A DNA stretch of 64,000 bases, from contig NZ_BCFL01000029.1 of the NCBI RefSeq assembly GCF_002217755.1, forward strand, positions 124,001 to 188,000, read 5' to 3'. The stretch comes from Streptomyces hyaluromycini (lineage in GTDB: Bacteria > Actinomycetota > Actinomycetes > Streptomycetales > Streptomycetaceae). Positions 42,579 to 51,779 of the stretch are shown piece after piece. Every line of letters begins with the position of its first letter. Within the stretch, counting starts at the first letter, position 1. Under the pieces are notes generated by a model. The model ran no database searches. It was not told the origin of the DNA and saw nothing but the letters and a program-made list of their open reading frames with translations. The translations under genes were made by a program, and so were the position numbers.

Positions 42579-45017
42579 ATGGCACAGGGCACGGTCCAGG
42601 TGACGCACACCGGCACATCGAGGTGGCGGCGCCGCACAGGTGAGTACGCCTCGCTCGCCGCCGCCCTGGAGGCCGCCGCCGACGGCGACGTCCTCACGGT
42701 CGCGCCCGGCACCTACCGGGAGAACCTCGTCGTCCAGCGCGCGGTGACGCTGCGCGGGCCCGAGGGCTCGCCCGGCTCGGTGCGCATCGCCCCAGCGGAC
42801 GGGGTCCCGCTGACCGTGCGCGCCTCGGCGGTCGTACAGGACCTGCATGTCGAGGGCCAGGACGCGGCCGCGCCCGCGCTGCTCGTCGAGGAGGGCACCC
42901 CCGAGCTGCTGGACGTGCGGATCGTCACCCGGTCCGCCGCCGGGATCGAAGTGCGCGGCGGAGCCCGGCCCACCGTGCGGCGGTGCACCGTGGACAACCC
43001 GGCCGGCATCGGCATCGCCGTACTCGACGGCGGCGGCGGGGTGTTCGAGGAGTGCGAGGTCGTGGCGGCCGGTCAGGCGGGCGTGGCGGTGCGCGGCGGC
43101 GGTCACCCCCGGCTCGAGCGCTGCCGGGTGCACCACGCCTCGGGCACGGGCATGACGGCGACCGGGGAGAACTCCGCGCTGGAAGCGGTGGGTTGCGAGA
43201 TCTACGAGGTGCGCGGCTCCGGTGTGCAGGTCACCGCGCGGGCGACGGCGCACCTCACCGACTGCGATGTGCACCGCACCACCGCCGACGGGATCACGCT
43301 GGACACCGACGCGGTGCTGACCCTCGCGGACTGCCGTATCCATGACATCCCGGAGAACGCGGTCGACCTGCGCTCGCGTTCGGTGCTCACGCTGACGCGG
43401 ACGACCGTGCGTCAGTTCGGGCGCAACGGGCTGTCGGTGTGGGACCCGGGCACCCGGGTGGACGCCAACCAGTGCGAGATCTTCGACAGCACGGGCGACT
43501 ACCCGGCGGTGTGGGTCAGCGACGGCGCCACCGTGGTCCTGGACTCCTGCCGGGTGCACGACGTGCCGGACGCCCTGTTCGTGCTGGACCGCGGCTCGCG
43601 CGCGGACGTCGTCGACAGCGATCTCTCCCAGGTGCGCAACACGGCGGTGTCGGTGAGCGACGGCGCCACCGCGCAGCTCGACGACTGCCGGATCCGGGAC
43701 GCGGCCACCGGGGCCTGGTTCCGCGACCACGGCAGCGGCGGCACCCTCAACAACTGCACGGTGGACGGCACCCAGACCGGTGTGATCGTCACCAAGGGCG
43801 CCGACCCCACCATCGAGCGCTGCACCGTGGACTCCCCGGCCGAGGCGGGCTTCTACGTGTCGGCGGGCGGCCGCGGCACCTTCCAGAACTGCCGGGTCAC
43901 CGGCAGCGGCGGCTACGGCTTCCATGTGATCGACGGCTGCCGTACGACGCTGCGCAAGTGCCGCACGGAGCGGTGCGCGCGCGGTGGTTACGAGTTCGCG
44001 GACGGCGGCCCGGACGCGGGCTCGGGCACCGGACCGGTGGTGGAGGACTGCACCAGTGACGAGAGCGGCAGCCTGCGGCCGCCCGAGGCCCGCGAGACGG
44101 CCGTACAGACCTCGTACCAGTCGCCCGGGCTGCTGGGCGCGATCCCCGGCCAGCGCAGCACCGAACAGGAGCCCCTCCTCGCTCCCACCGCGCCCGAGGA
44201 GCCGGCCCGGACCTCCAAGGCCGTGCTCGGTGAACTCGACGCGCTGGTCGGCCTGGACAGCGTCAAGCGCGAGGTCCGTGCGCTGACCGACATGATCGAG
44301 GTCGGCAGGCGCCGTCAGCGGGCCGGTCTGAAGGCCGCCTCGGTCAAGCGGCACCTGGTGTTCACGGGCTCCCCCGGCACCGGCAAGACGACCGTCGCCC
44401 GGCTCTACGGCGAGATCCTCGCCTCCCTCGGGGTGCTGGAGAAGGGCCATCTGGTCGAGGTGTCCCGGGTCGACCTGGTCGGCGAGCACATCGGTTCCAC
44501 GGCGATCCGCACCCAGGAGGCCTTCCAGCGGGCCCACGGCGGGGTGCTGTTCATCGACGAGGCGTACGCGCTGTCGCCGGAGGACGCCGGGCGGGACTTC
44601 GGCAAGGAGGCCATCGACACGCTGGTGAAGCTGATGGAGGACCAGCGGGACGCCGTGGTGGTGATCGTCGCGGGCTACACGGAGGAGATGGAGCGCTTCC
44701 TTTCGGTCAACCCTGGTGTGGCGTCGCGTTTCTCGCGGACCATCACCTTCAGCGACTACGGCCCGGAGGAGCTGCTGCGGATCGTGGAGCAGCAGGCCGA
44801 CGAGCACGAGTACCGGCTGGCGCCGGGCGCGTCCGAGGCGCTGCTGACGTACTTCACGGTGCTCCCGAAAGGCCCGGCGTTCGGCAACGGCCGTACCGCC
44901 CGCCAGACTTTCGAGGCGATGGTGGAGCGGCACGCGAGCCGGGTCGCCCAGCTCGCCGACCCGACCACCGACGACCTCACCCTGCTGTACGCGCAGGACC
45001 TCCCCGAAGTCGCCTGA
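42579..45017 (+). CDS. Right-handed beta-helix fused to CbxX/SpoVK-type AAA ATPase
   Basis: The 812-aa protein starts at ATG 42579. Residues ~20-490 are parallel beta-helix coils, each with the pattern x-C-x-V/I (ERCTVDS, DCRIHD, SCRVHD, NCTVDG, NCRVTG). These form a ladder of about 13 cysteines. A linker follows, then an AAA+ domain with Walker A GSPGTGKTT at 597-605, Walker B LFIDEAYAL near 657-665, and the sensor region VVIVAGYTEEMERFL. Related AAA proteins are CbxX/SpoVK and EccA. The coupling of a surface-like repeat domain to a remodelling ATPase suggests assembly or a scaffold role, but function is unknown. It converges with the hydrolase gene with no gap. Confidence 0.85.
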   Translation: MAQGTVQVTHTGTSRWRRRTGEYASLAAALEAAADGDVLTVAPGTYRENLVVQRAVTLRGPEGSPGSVRIAPADGVPLTVRASAVVQDLHVEGQDAAAPALLVEEGTPELLDVRIVTRSAAGIEVRGGARPTVRRCTVDNPAGIGIAVLDGGGGVFEECEVVAAGQAGVAVRGGGHPRLERCRVHHASGTGMTATGENSALEAVGCEIYEVRGSGVQVTARATAHLTDCDVHRTTADGITLDTDAVLTLADCRIHDIPENAVDLRSRSVLTLTRTTVRQFGRNGLSVWDPGTRVDANQCEIFDSTGDYPAVWVSDGATVVLDSCRVHDVPDALFVLDRGSRADVVDSDLSQVRNTAVSVSDGATAQLDDCRIRDAATGAWFRDHGSGGTLNNCTVDGTQTGVIVTKGADPTIERCTVDSPAEAGFYVSAGGRGTFQNCRVTGSGGYGFHVIDGCRTTLRKCRTERCARGGYEFADGGPDAGSGTGPVVEDCTSDESGSLRPPEARETAVQTSYQSPGLLGAIPGQRSTEQEPLLAPTAPEEPARTSKAVLGELDALVGLDSVKREVRALTDMIEVGRRRQRAGLKAASVKRHLVFTGSPGTGKTTVARLYGEILASLGVLEKGHLVEVSRVDLVGEHIGSTAIRTQEAFQRAHGGVLFIDEAYALSPEDAGRDFGKEAIDTLVKLMEDQRDAVVVIVAGYTEEMERFLSVNPGVASRFSRTITFSDYGPEELLRIVEQQADEHEYRLAPGASEALLTYFTVLPKGPAFGNGRTARQTFEAMVERHASRVAQLADPTTDDLTLLYAQDLPEVA

Positions 45018-47426
45018 TCATTCGGCCTGTTGCGGCCGCTGTCCGGGCAGCTCCGGGCGCAGCCGGGCCAGCAGCCGCTTCCGTTCCTCGGCGAAGACCG
45101 GGTCCGCCTGGTAGTCGGAGTGGCCCAGGATGGGTGCGGGGAGCGGGTGGCCCGGGGTGCGCCCGTAGGCGAGCGGGTCCTTCAGCGGCGTGTGGTCGAC
45201 CGGCGGGCCGGCGCCGTCGGGGATCCGCACGGGGCCGCCGATGGGGTCGGTGAGGCGGTAGAGGTTGCGCCAGCAGGCGACCTCGCGGTGCAGGGAGCCG
45301 AGTTCGGCGGGCCCGAAGTGGGCCGGGAACCAACGGCCGTACAGCCGCTCCAGCGGGGAGCCGTACGTCAGCAGGGCGACCCGTTTGCGGACCGCCGGGG
45401 TCAGCTGCCAGGCGGCCGCGGCCGCGAGGACGCTGCCCTGGGAGTGGCCGGAGATGACCAGCCGGCCGCCGGTGCGGCGGGTCCAGGTGTCCATCCGCCA
45501 GGTCAGGTCGGGGACCGCGCGCTCGGCGTAGCAGGGCGGGGCGAAGGGGTGGGCGGCGCGCGGCCAGAAGGTGCCGACGTCCCAGAGGATGCCGATGGTG
45601 CGGCGCGCGGACGCGTCCTTGTAGGCGCGCCGGCCCCAGGTGACAAAGAGTATGAAGCCGAGCCCGACCAGCCAGGAGCCGAGCCCTTGGGAGGCCTCGG
45701 CCGCACCGTGCACCAGGGTGTGGGTCCGGCCGGCCGCCGCGTCCGGGGTCTCGCCGGTGGCCAGCGCGCCCACCAGCGCTCCGGCGCCCAGCACCAGCGT
45801 GGCGGCGCACAGCACGGTGACGACCAGCGGCGTCCGGTCGGTTAGGACGGCCATGGCCCGGACCCGGGCGATACGGCGGCTGCGGGCCGTGTCCTCCGGC
45901 TCCCCGGGGTGGCCGAGGCCGACGGCGGTGCGTTCCAGGCGGCTGAGCCGCGAGGTGCGCCAGGACAGCCAGGCGACCGCGGCGAGCAGCACGACGAGAA
46001 CCGGCGGGATCGCCGACGCCTGCCAGGTCAGCAGTACCGGAGGTCCGGCGATGGAGGTGCCGGTGCCGTCCAGCCAGTCGGAGACCCGCTGGGCGACCCC
46101 GCCCGAGATCACCCCGCCCAGCGCGCAGGCGAGCAGCGCGACCGCGGGCCCGCCGAGGCCGCGGATCGCGGCGCGCGGATCGGGCAGCCGGCGGTGCAGG
46201 TCGTGGGCGACGACCGCGAGGACGATCACCAGCACGCCCTGGGCCAGCTCCAGACCGCCGAAGGTGGTGTCCCCGGCGAGCCGGCCCACGGAGTGCCACC
46301 CCGGGCGGGACCAGCCGGCGTACACCGCCACGAGCAGCAGCAGGGCCAGCGCGCCGAGCGGCAGGCGTCGTACGAGACGCCGGTCGAGTGCCTGGTCGAG
46401 GCGGTTCTCGCTGCGGCCCCGGCGGCAGACCACCCACACCGCGGCGAGGGCCCCGGCGGTCAGCGCACCGGTCAGCAGCCACCCGATCGTGTCCAGTACG
46501 GCGGCTCCGCCCCGCCTGCGGTCGAAGGAGGCCGCCGGTGCGAGGAGCGCGGCGGCGACGGTGAGCAGGCCCGCCGCGGTGTGGGCGGCGCGCAGCCGGG
46601 CGACCAGCCGGCGCCCGTACCAGAAGCCGGGGCTGCCGAGGGCGGTGTGGCCGGGCTCGGGGTCGTGGGCCGGCGGCCGGGTGGACTCGTAGGCACTCCA
46701 GGTGCGGTGCGAGAGATACCAGAGCAGGCCGGTCAGCGCGGTGGGCATCGGGGCGGCCAGCGCGAGCCGGCGTCCGGGTGCGCTCCACCAGCCGCCTGCG
46801 TCGCCTGCGGGTGACAGGAAGCCGAGCCAGGAGTGCCGGCCGGCGCAGGCGGAGACGCCCGCGCACTGCCAGGCGGCGAGGTCCAGGGCGACCTCGCAGG
46901 CGGCGGCGACCAGCAGCACCGTGAGGGTGAGTCCGGCGAGCCGCACCAGCAGGCCGTAGAAGCGCACGGTGCGCGGCCGGTCCTGGGCGGCGGGACGCAT
47001 CCAGTGGGCGAGGTTGACCACCATGAACGGCAGGAGCAGCAGCCACAGCGCGCGGGAGGCGTTGCCGGAGGTGAGGTTGCACCAGACGTACGCCTCGGGC
47101 ACCGGCCGGTCGCGGTAGTCGCCGGGCCGGGACTCGGCGTCGACGTCCTCGGCACGGCGGAAGACGGCCGCGGTGTCGTCGCCGGTGATCCGGACCGTGC
47201 GCGGATCGTCGAGCATCTTCGCCGGCGTGGTGCCGCCTACACCGTGGACCAGAAGCTCCAGGTCGATCTCCGGTGCGGCGGGCCGCTCGGCCGGGTCGGG
47301 CTTCGCGGTCGTGGTCCGGTCCGCGGGATCGGACTGCGCGGTCCCGGTCCGGTCGGCGGGCGCGGTCTCCGTCGCCGTCGGCCGCTCGGCGGGGCCGCCG
47401 GCGGTGCGTTCCTGCGCGCGTTCCAC
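45018..47426 (-). CDS. Polytopic membrane protein with serine hydrolase motif
   Basis: The 802-aa protein has a charged Asp/Thr/Pro-rich N-terminus and an early LLVHGVGGTTP (about 58-68), like a lipase oxyanion hole. A dozen or so membrane helices follow. Near the C-terminus, GHSQGS has the putative nucleophile Ser662, then LLTYGSPLERLYGRWFPAHF. The same hydrolase fold thus seems split by a large membrane insert. A lipid or envelope ester is a plausible substrate. I do not recognise a named family. Start ATG 47426. Confidence 0.65.
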   Translation of the reverse strand: MERAQERTAGGPAERPTATETAPADRTGTAQSDPADRTTTAKPDPAERPAAPEIDLELLVHGVGGTTPAKMLDDPRTVRITGDDTAAVFRRAEDVDAESRPGDYRDRPVPEAYVWCNLTSGNASRALWLLLLPFMVVNLAHWMRPAAQDRPRTVRFYGLLVRLAGLTLTVLLVAAACEVALDLAAWQCAGVSACAGRHSWLGFLSPAGDAGGWWSAPGRRLALAAPMPTALTGLLWYLSHRTWSAYESTRPPAHDPEPGHTALGSPGFWYGRRLVARLRAAHTAAGLLTVAAALLAPAASFDRRRGGAAVLDTIGWLLTGALTAGALAAVWVVCRRGRSENRLDQALDRRLVRRLPLGALALLLLVAVYAGWSRPGWHSVGRLAGDTTFGGLELAQGVLVIVLAVVAHDLHRRLPDPRAAIRGLGGPAVALLACALGGVISGGVAQRVSDWLDGTGTSIAGPPVLLTWQASAIPPVLVVLLAAVAWLSWRTSRLSRLERTAVGLGHPGEPEDTARSRRIARVRAMAVLTDRTPLVVTVLCAATLVLGAGALVGALATGETPDAAAGRTHTLVHGAAEASQGLGSWLVGLGFILFVTWGRRAYKDASARRTIGILWDVGTFWPRAAHPFAPPCYAERAVPDLTWRMDTWTRRTGGRLVISGHSQGSVLAAAAAWQLTPAVRKRVALLTYGSPLERLYGRWFPAHFGPAELGSLHREVACWRNLYRLTDPIGGPVRIPDGAGPPVDHTPLKDPLAYGRTPGHPLPAPILGHSDYQADPVFAEERKRLLARLRPELPGQRPQQAE

Positions 47427-47719
47427 TCTTCTCGCACTTCCCCCGTGACGCGCCGATGGTCTGTGTCCGTGCGGGTTTCAGGATCGCCGATTCCGGTGTG
47501 ACGCACACCACTCGGCACCGAATCTCCCCGTTGTGTGTGAAACCCAGTGCAACACGTGGTGACCAAATGACGTGTGTGCACCGACACAGGGAGTGGCGCA
47601 ACCTGTGTGGTCCCGTGAAAGGATAGGGCGCCCGCGCACCGAAGCCGGATGGAATGTCCTGGTCGGGGCTGGTACGCAGGGCGTGTCGGACGGCTTGAGG
47701 CGAGAGGACCGGAGCGTAC
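47427..47719. promoter_or_regulatory. Divergent promoter interval before the DeoR-type gene
   Basis: The 293 bp hold no gene. Around 47530-47610 the DNA is comparatively AT-rich and contains GTGTGTGAAACCC, CAACACGTGGTGACC and GTGTGTGCACCGACACAG, with many GTGT/ACAC half-sites. An AAAGGATAGGG stretch near 47618 could be a -10. It is probably the divergent control region of the hydrolase and the DeoR-type regulator genes. Confidence 0.4.
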
Positions 47720-48538
47720 GTGAGCGAGAACCAGAACCTCCTCGCGGAGCAGCGCCGCGCCCTGATCCTGGACGAGGTCCGGCGCCGGGGCGGCGTGCGG
47801 GTCAACGAGCTGACCCGCAAGCTCGGTGTGTCGGACATGACCGTGCGCCGGGACCTGGACGCGCTGGCCCGGCAGGGTGTGCTGGAGAAGGTGCACGGCG
47901 GCGCGGTGCCGGTGGTCGAGGCGAGCACGCACGAGCCGGGGTTCGAGGCCAAGTCGGGGCTGGAGCTGACCGCCAAGGAGGACATCGCGCGGGCCGCCGC
48001 CGAACTTGTCGTACCGGGTACGGCGATAGCGCTGTCCGGCGGTACGACGACGTACGCGCTGGCCCATCATCTCCTGGAGGTCCCCGACCTGACCGTGGTG
48101 ACGAACTCGGTGCGGGTCGCGGACGTCTTCCATGCCGCCCAGCGCGTCTCGGGGCAGCGCCAGGGCGCGGCGACAGTGGTGCTGACCGGCGGGGTGCGCA
48201 CCCCGTCCGACTCCCTCGTGGGCCCGGTGGCCGACCAGGCGATCGCGGCGCTCCACTTCGACCTGCTCTTCCTCGGTGTGCACGGCATATCGGTCGAGGC
48301 CGGCCTGTCCACACCCAACCTCGCGGAGGCGGAGACCAACCGCCGCCTGGTGCAGTCGGCCCGGCGGGTCGTGGTGGTCGCCGACCACACCAAGTGGGGC
48401 ACGGTGGGCCTGAGTTCGTTCGCCAAGCTGGAGCAGGTCGACACGCTGGTCACCGATGCGGGCCTGCCGTCCGCGGCGCGTGCGGAGATCTCGGAGCATC
48501 TGCGCCGGCTGGTGGTGGCGGGCGAGACGGAGGCCTGA
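47720..48538 (+). CDS. DeoR/GlpR-family transcriptional regulator
   Basis: The 272-aa protein, GTG 47720, has the DeoR helix-turn-helix (EQRRALILDEVRRRGGVRVN, LTRKLGVSDMTVRRDLDALA) and the GVLEKVHGGA hinge. The sugar-phosphate-sensing domain follows (IALSGGTTTYALAHHL, VVTNSVRVADVF, VVLTGGVRTPSDSLVG, VVVVADHTKWGTVGLSSF). Its effector is probably a phosphorylated sugar. No sugar operon adjoins it, so targets are not evident. Confidence 0.9.
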   Translation: MSENQNLLAEQRRALILDEVRRRGGVRVNELTRKLGVSDMTVRRDLDALARQGVLEKVHGGAVPVVEASTHEPGFEAKSGLELTAKEDIARAAAELVVPGTAIALSGGTTTYALAHHLLEVPDLTVVTNSVRVADVFHAAQRVSGQRQGAATVVLTGGVRTPSDSLVGPVADQAIAALHFDLLFLGVHGISVEAGLSTPNLAEAETNRRLVQSARRVVVVADHTKWGTVGLSSFAKLEQVDTLVTDAGLPSAARAEISEHLRRLVVAGETEA

Positions 48539-48626
48539 TCGCGACGGCGGTACAGACATCTGACAGGCCGCCAGTTATCGTGGCGAGGCCGGTCAACTGC
48601 CTTCTCGGCCAAGGGGGTTCTCGTCC

Positions 48627-49097
48627 ATGCCGCGTCGTCTGCGCCCCGTCGGGCTCGACTTCGTCGAGACCGCACCCGTACGTCTGGTCTTCGCGCAGGA
48701 GATGTCCTCGCCACCCGAGCGGGTCTTCCACGCGCTCAACGACGACGTGCCCGGCTGGGCGGAGTGGTTCGCCGCGGTGACCCACGCCGAGTCCGTCGAC
48801 GACGGTGCCGGGCGCGACATCCGGCTCAAGGGCGGCGGGCGTTTCCGCGAGACGATCATCGCGGCCAAGGAGTCCGAGGTGTACGCCTACCGGGTGGACC
48901 TGACCAACGCGCCCGGCGCGCACGCCATCGCCGAGGAGTGGCGGCTCGTGCCGTCCGGCAGCGGCACCCGGGTGCAGTGGACCTTCGCCGTGGACGGCAC
49001 GGCGCCGTTCCGTCTGGCAGTGAGGGTGGCACGCGCGGGCCTTGGCCGGGCCTTCCGGGGCGCGGTCACCGAACTGGACCGGCGCCTTTCGCGGTAG
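48627..49097 (+). CDS. SRPBCC (START-like) family protein
   Basis: The 156-aa protein has the helix-grip fold pattern: LVFAQEMSSPPERVFHALND, VPGWAEWFAAVTHAE, GGRFRETIIAAKESE, and a long C-terminal helix RLAVRVARAGLGRAFRGAVT. Members bind a hydrophobic ligand in a central cavity and act as cyclases, dehydratases or transport proteins. No specific role is visible. It is 88 bp after the DeoR-type gene and convergent with the Cds1-like gene. Confidence 0.88.
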   Translation: MPRRLRPVGLDFVETAPVRLVFAQEMSSPPERVFHALNDDVPGWAEWFAAVTHAESVDDGAGRDIRLKGGGRFRETIIAAKESEVYAYRVDLTNAPGAHAIAEEWRLVPSGSGTRVQWTFAVDGTAPFRLAVRVARAGLGRAFRGAVTELDRRLSR

Positions 49098-49101
49098 CGG
49101 C

Positions 49102-50226
49102 TCAGCCGCGCCACACTCCCGTCTCCAGCAGCGCCTCGATCGCCGCCGTGTACGGCGCGATGTCCAGGCCCTGCTCGGCGAGCCAGGTGTCCGAGTAGTA
49201 CTTGTCGAGGTAGCGGTCGCCCGGGTCGCACAGCAGTGTCACCACGCTCCCCTGCCGCCCCTCGGCCACCATCTCCGAGACGATCTTCAGGGCGCTCCAC
49301 AGCCCGGTCCCGGTGGAACCCCCCGCCTTCCGGCCGATCGCCCCCTCCAGCGCCCGCACCGCGGCCACGCTGGCCGCGTCCGGCACCTTCATCATGCGGT
49401 CGACGGCCCCGGGCACGAAGCTCGGCTCCATCCGCGGCCGCCCGATGCCCTCGATCCGGGACCCGCAGTCGCACGTGACGTCCGGATCGCCGGTGGTCCA
49501 GCCCTCGAAGAAACAGGAGTTCTCGGGGTCGGCGACACAGATCCGGGTGTCGCGCTGGGTGTAGTGGACATAGCGCGCGAGCGTCGCGGACGTACCGCCG
49601 GTCCCCGCGGTGGCGACGATCCAGGCCGGCTCGGCGTACCGCTCCAACTCCAGCTGGCGGAAGATCGATTCGGCGATGTTGTTGTTGCCGCGCCAGTCCG
49701 TGGCCCGTTCGGCGTAGGTGAACTGGTCCATGTAGTGGCCGCCGGTCTCCACCGCGAGGCGCGCGGACTCCTCGTACATTTTCCGGGAGTCGTCCACGAA
49801 GTGGCACTGCCCGCCGTGGAATTCGATGAGCCGGCACTTCTCGGCGCTGGTGGTGCGCGGCATGACGGCGATGAACGGCACGCCGATCAGCTTGGCGAAG
49901 TACGCCTCGGAGACGGCCGTCGAGCCGCTGGACGCCTCGATCACCGGGCGGCCCGGCCGGATCCAGCCATTGCACAGGCCGTAGAGGAAGAGCGAGCGGG
50001 CCAGGCGGTGCTTGAGGCTGCCTGTCGGATGCGTCGACTCGTCCTTGAGGTACAGGTCGATGCCCCAGGCCTCGGGCAGCGGGAAGCGCAGCAGGTGCGT
50101 GTCCGCCGAACGGTTCGCGTCCGCCTGGACCTTGCGGACTGCTTCTTTGAGCCAGTCGCGACCGGCGGCGTCGCTGCGGTCGACGTCGAGGGTGGCGCCG
50201 GTCCGGATCTGCGGGGTGGTGCTCAC
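49102..50226 (-). CDS. cds1: PLP-dependent L-cysteine desulfhydrase, Cds1-like
   Basis: The 374-aa fold-type II PLP enzyme has the lysine in THPTGSLKHR (Lys72), ASSGSTAVSEAYFAKLIGVP, and the glycine phosphate loop TAGTGGTSATLA. DPENSCFFEGWTTGDPD and CDCGSRIEGIGRPRMEPS match the actinobacterial Cds1 type, which releases H2S from cysteine, rather than CysK. Start GTG 50226 after AAGGAG. A tiny Cys-containing frame lies upstream. It is separated from the broken organosulfur operon by 45 kb. Confidence 0.88.
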   Translation of the reverse strand: MSTTPQIRTGATLDVDRSDAAGRDWLKEAVRKVQADANRSADTHLLRFPLPEAWGIDLYLKDESTHPTGSLKHRLARSLFLYGLCNGWIRPGRPVIEASSGSTAVSEAYFAKLIGVPFIAVMPRTTSAEKCRLIEFHGGQCHFVDDSRKMYEESARLAVETGGHYMDQFTYAERATDWRGNNNIAESIFRQLELERYAEPAWIVATAGTGGTSATLARYVHYTQRDTRICVADPENSCFFEGWTTGDPDVTCDCGSRIEGIGRPRMEPSFVPGAVDRMMKVPDAASVAAVRALEGAIGRKAGGSTGTGLWSALKIVSEMVAEGRQGSVVTLLCDPGDRYLDKYYSDTWLAEQGLDIAPYTAAIEALLETGVWRG

Positions 50227-50595
50227 GGCGGGACTCCTTACGCTTCGCGCCGACGGCGTCCGAACGCGGCCGACGCACCGATCATAAACACCTTCCGCAC
50301 GCTTCTCACCTGCATAAACGCATCTTTGGGCGCCTCAAAGGCGTCCCTGGGGAACAGTGGCGGACAGTGGCGTGAACCCTTCGGGGGGCGCATTGCCGCG
50401 AGTGCTCCGAGCGCCCCCCGACCGGCGGTCCGTGCGTACTGGTGCTCCGCGCCGAGGGCGGGCAGACTGCCACCGGACGGGACGAACGTCTCGAACGGGG
50501 GCGCACACTGGATCACAACACGAGCCGGAGCGCGCCGGCCGGGGCCACAAGCTTCCGGACCGGTGCCCGAGGTACTCGAAAAGGGGCGGGGCGGG
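50227..50595. other. Intergenic region with possible MRLCR mini-frame
   Basis: No standard gene was found in these 369 bp. On the minus strand a 6-codon frame (50306-50323, MRLCR then stop) uses a TTA and a TGC codon and lies 79 bp before the Cds1-like start. An overlapping ATG at 50315 opens a 25-codon frame that ends just before the Cds1-like ribosome site. The plus-strand part holds the leader of the 50596 gene. Confidence 0.35.
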
Positions 50596-50919
50596 ATGGC
50601 GGAGCCGGAGTTCACGGCGACGGGCGTGCGGATCGACAAGCGGCTGCGTTCGCTCACCCGGGCCGGGCAGGTCCGGATAAGGGACGGCAGGCTGCAGCTG
50701 CTGACGAGCTACGGCAGCGAGATCGACAGCGCACCCGTGCAGGCGGTACGGGCCTCGAAGCCGTGGTTCGCATCGGAGGACCGGGCCCTGGCCGACCTCA
50801 ACGGCCAGCGCTACTCACTCACTCTGGGTGACCACGATCCGGCGCCGGGCGAGCCCGGTCCGCCGGCGGCGCGTCGCTTCATCGAGGCGGTACGGCGGGC
50901 CGCCGAGCGGGACCACTGA
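50596..50919 (+). CDS. Conserved small protein of unknown function
   Basis: The 107-aa protein starts at ATG 50596, after AAGGGGCGGG. It reads MAEPEFTATGVRIDKRLRSL, then TRAGQVRIRDGRLQLLTSYG, with VRASKPWFASEDRALADLNG and a C-terminal helix FIEAVRRAAERDH. The alternating beta pattern looks like a small beta-barrel. Codon use is clearly coding. I do not recognise the family. It is plus-strand between the Cds1-like and HATPase genes. Confidence 0.75.
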   Translation: MAEPEFTATGVRIDKRLRSLTRAGQVRIRDGRLQLLTSYGSEIDSAPVQAVRASKPWFASEDRALADLNGQRYSLTLGDHDPAPGEPGPPAARRFIEAVRRAAERDH

Positions 50920-51133
50920 GCCGCACGGGCCTGCGGGGCGCGACCGCCGGGCCACGGCGAGTTGCGGGACCGTACGCACTGGGCCACGCTTGTCTCACGT
51001 CACTCTGGGTTTACCGGCGATAACGCTGCGAACCAGCCCGCCGGCCACGACAGCAGGCGGCCCCGTGAACGGCGGCGCCCTGCTGGATCCGTTCTCCGTG
51101 TTCTTCCGGACCTCACGTCGGGGAGTCGCAGCC

Positions 51134-51730
51134 GTGATCAAACACCCAAGCAGACACTGCTCGGTGGAGCTCCAAGCATTGCCCTCGCGGATAGGCCAGG
51201 TCCGCAGAATCGTATCTGCGCAGTTGCGCTACTGGCATCTCGACCCGTTGATCGACCGGGCCGCGCTCGGTGTGACGGAGTTGCTGACCAACGTCCACCG
51301 GCACGCCCAGCCCGACAAGAACTGCACCGTGGAGATCGAGCTCCAGCTCGACCGCCTCACGGTGTCCGTCCGTGACCACGATCCGCGCCTGCCGGTGGTC
51401 GAGGACGGCACGGAGATCGCGCCCATGGCCACCTGCGGCCGGGGGCTCGCGATGGTGGCCGCGGTCAGCGAGAGCTGGGGAGTGCGGCCGCACGACGACG
51501 GCAAGGTCGTGTGGTTCACCCTGCCCGCACCGACGGCCACGCCGAAGGCGGCCCGCCCGCAGCGCCGCACCGCCGAACCGGCACCCCGCCGGATCGCCGA
51601 ACCGGAACCCGCGGCCGCCGGGGCGCCCACGCCCGCGCATGCGACCGCCGGCGCCCCGACCACCGCACACGCGACCGCGGCTGTCCCCGGTGCCGCACAC
51701 GCTCCCGCCCGCTCGGCTGTCGCCAGTTGA
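51134..51730 (+). CDS. RsbW-like HATPase with Ala/Pro tail
   Basis: The start is GTG 51134, after GGGGAG. Residues 1-125 form a GHKL ATPase of anti-sigma type: DRAALGVTELLTNVHRHAQP (N-box), VSVRDHDPRLPVV (G1), and GRGLAMVAAVSESWGV (G2). The last ~70 residues are low-complexity Ala/Pro/Thr repeats (PTPAHATAGAPTTAHATA). It probably regulates a sigma factor or anti-sigma antagonist. It is a second such kinase in the window. Function of the tail is unknown. Confidence 0.85.
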   Translation: MIKHPSRHCSVELQALPSRIGQVRRIVSAQLRYWHLDPLIDRAALGVTELLTNVHRHAQPDKNCTVEIELQLDRLTVSVRDHDPRLPVVEDGTEIAPMATCGRGLAMVAAVSESWGVRPHDDGKVVWFTLPAPTATPKAARPQRRTAEPAPRRIAEPEPAAAGAPTPAHATAGAPTTAHATAAVPGAAHAPARSAVAS

Positions 51731-51779
51731 CCGGGCGGTGAGTCTCCTCGCCGAGCCTCTCCCCGGCATTACCGCTTCT

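Noticed and set aside
41070..44933. 1287-codon open frame on the minus strand
   Set aside because: Antisense to MOSC, Rv1733c-like and beta-helix/AAA genes that show clear motifs and ribosome sites.
44977..47985. 1002-codon minus-strand frame
   Set aside because: Arg/Pro-rich product in another frame of the membrane hydrolase gene; no supported start or domain.
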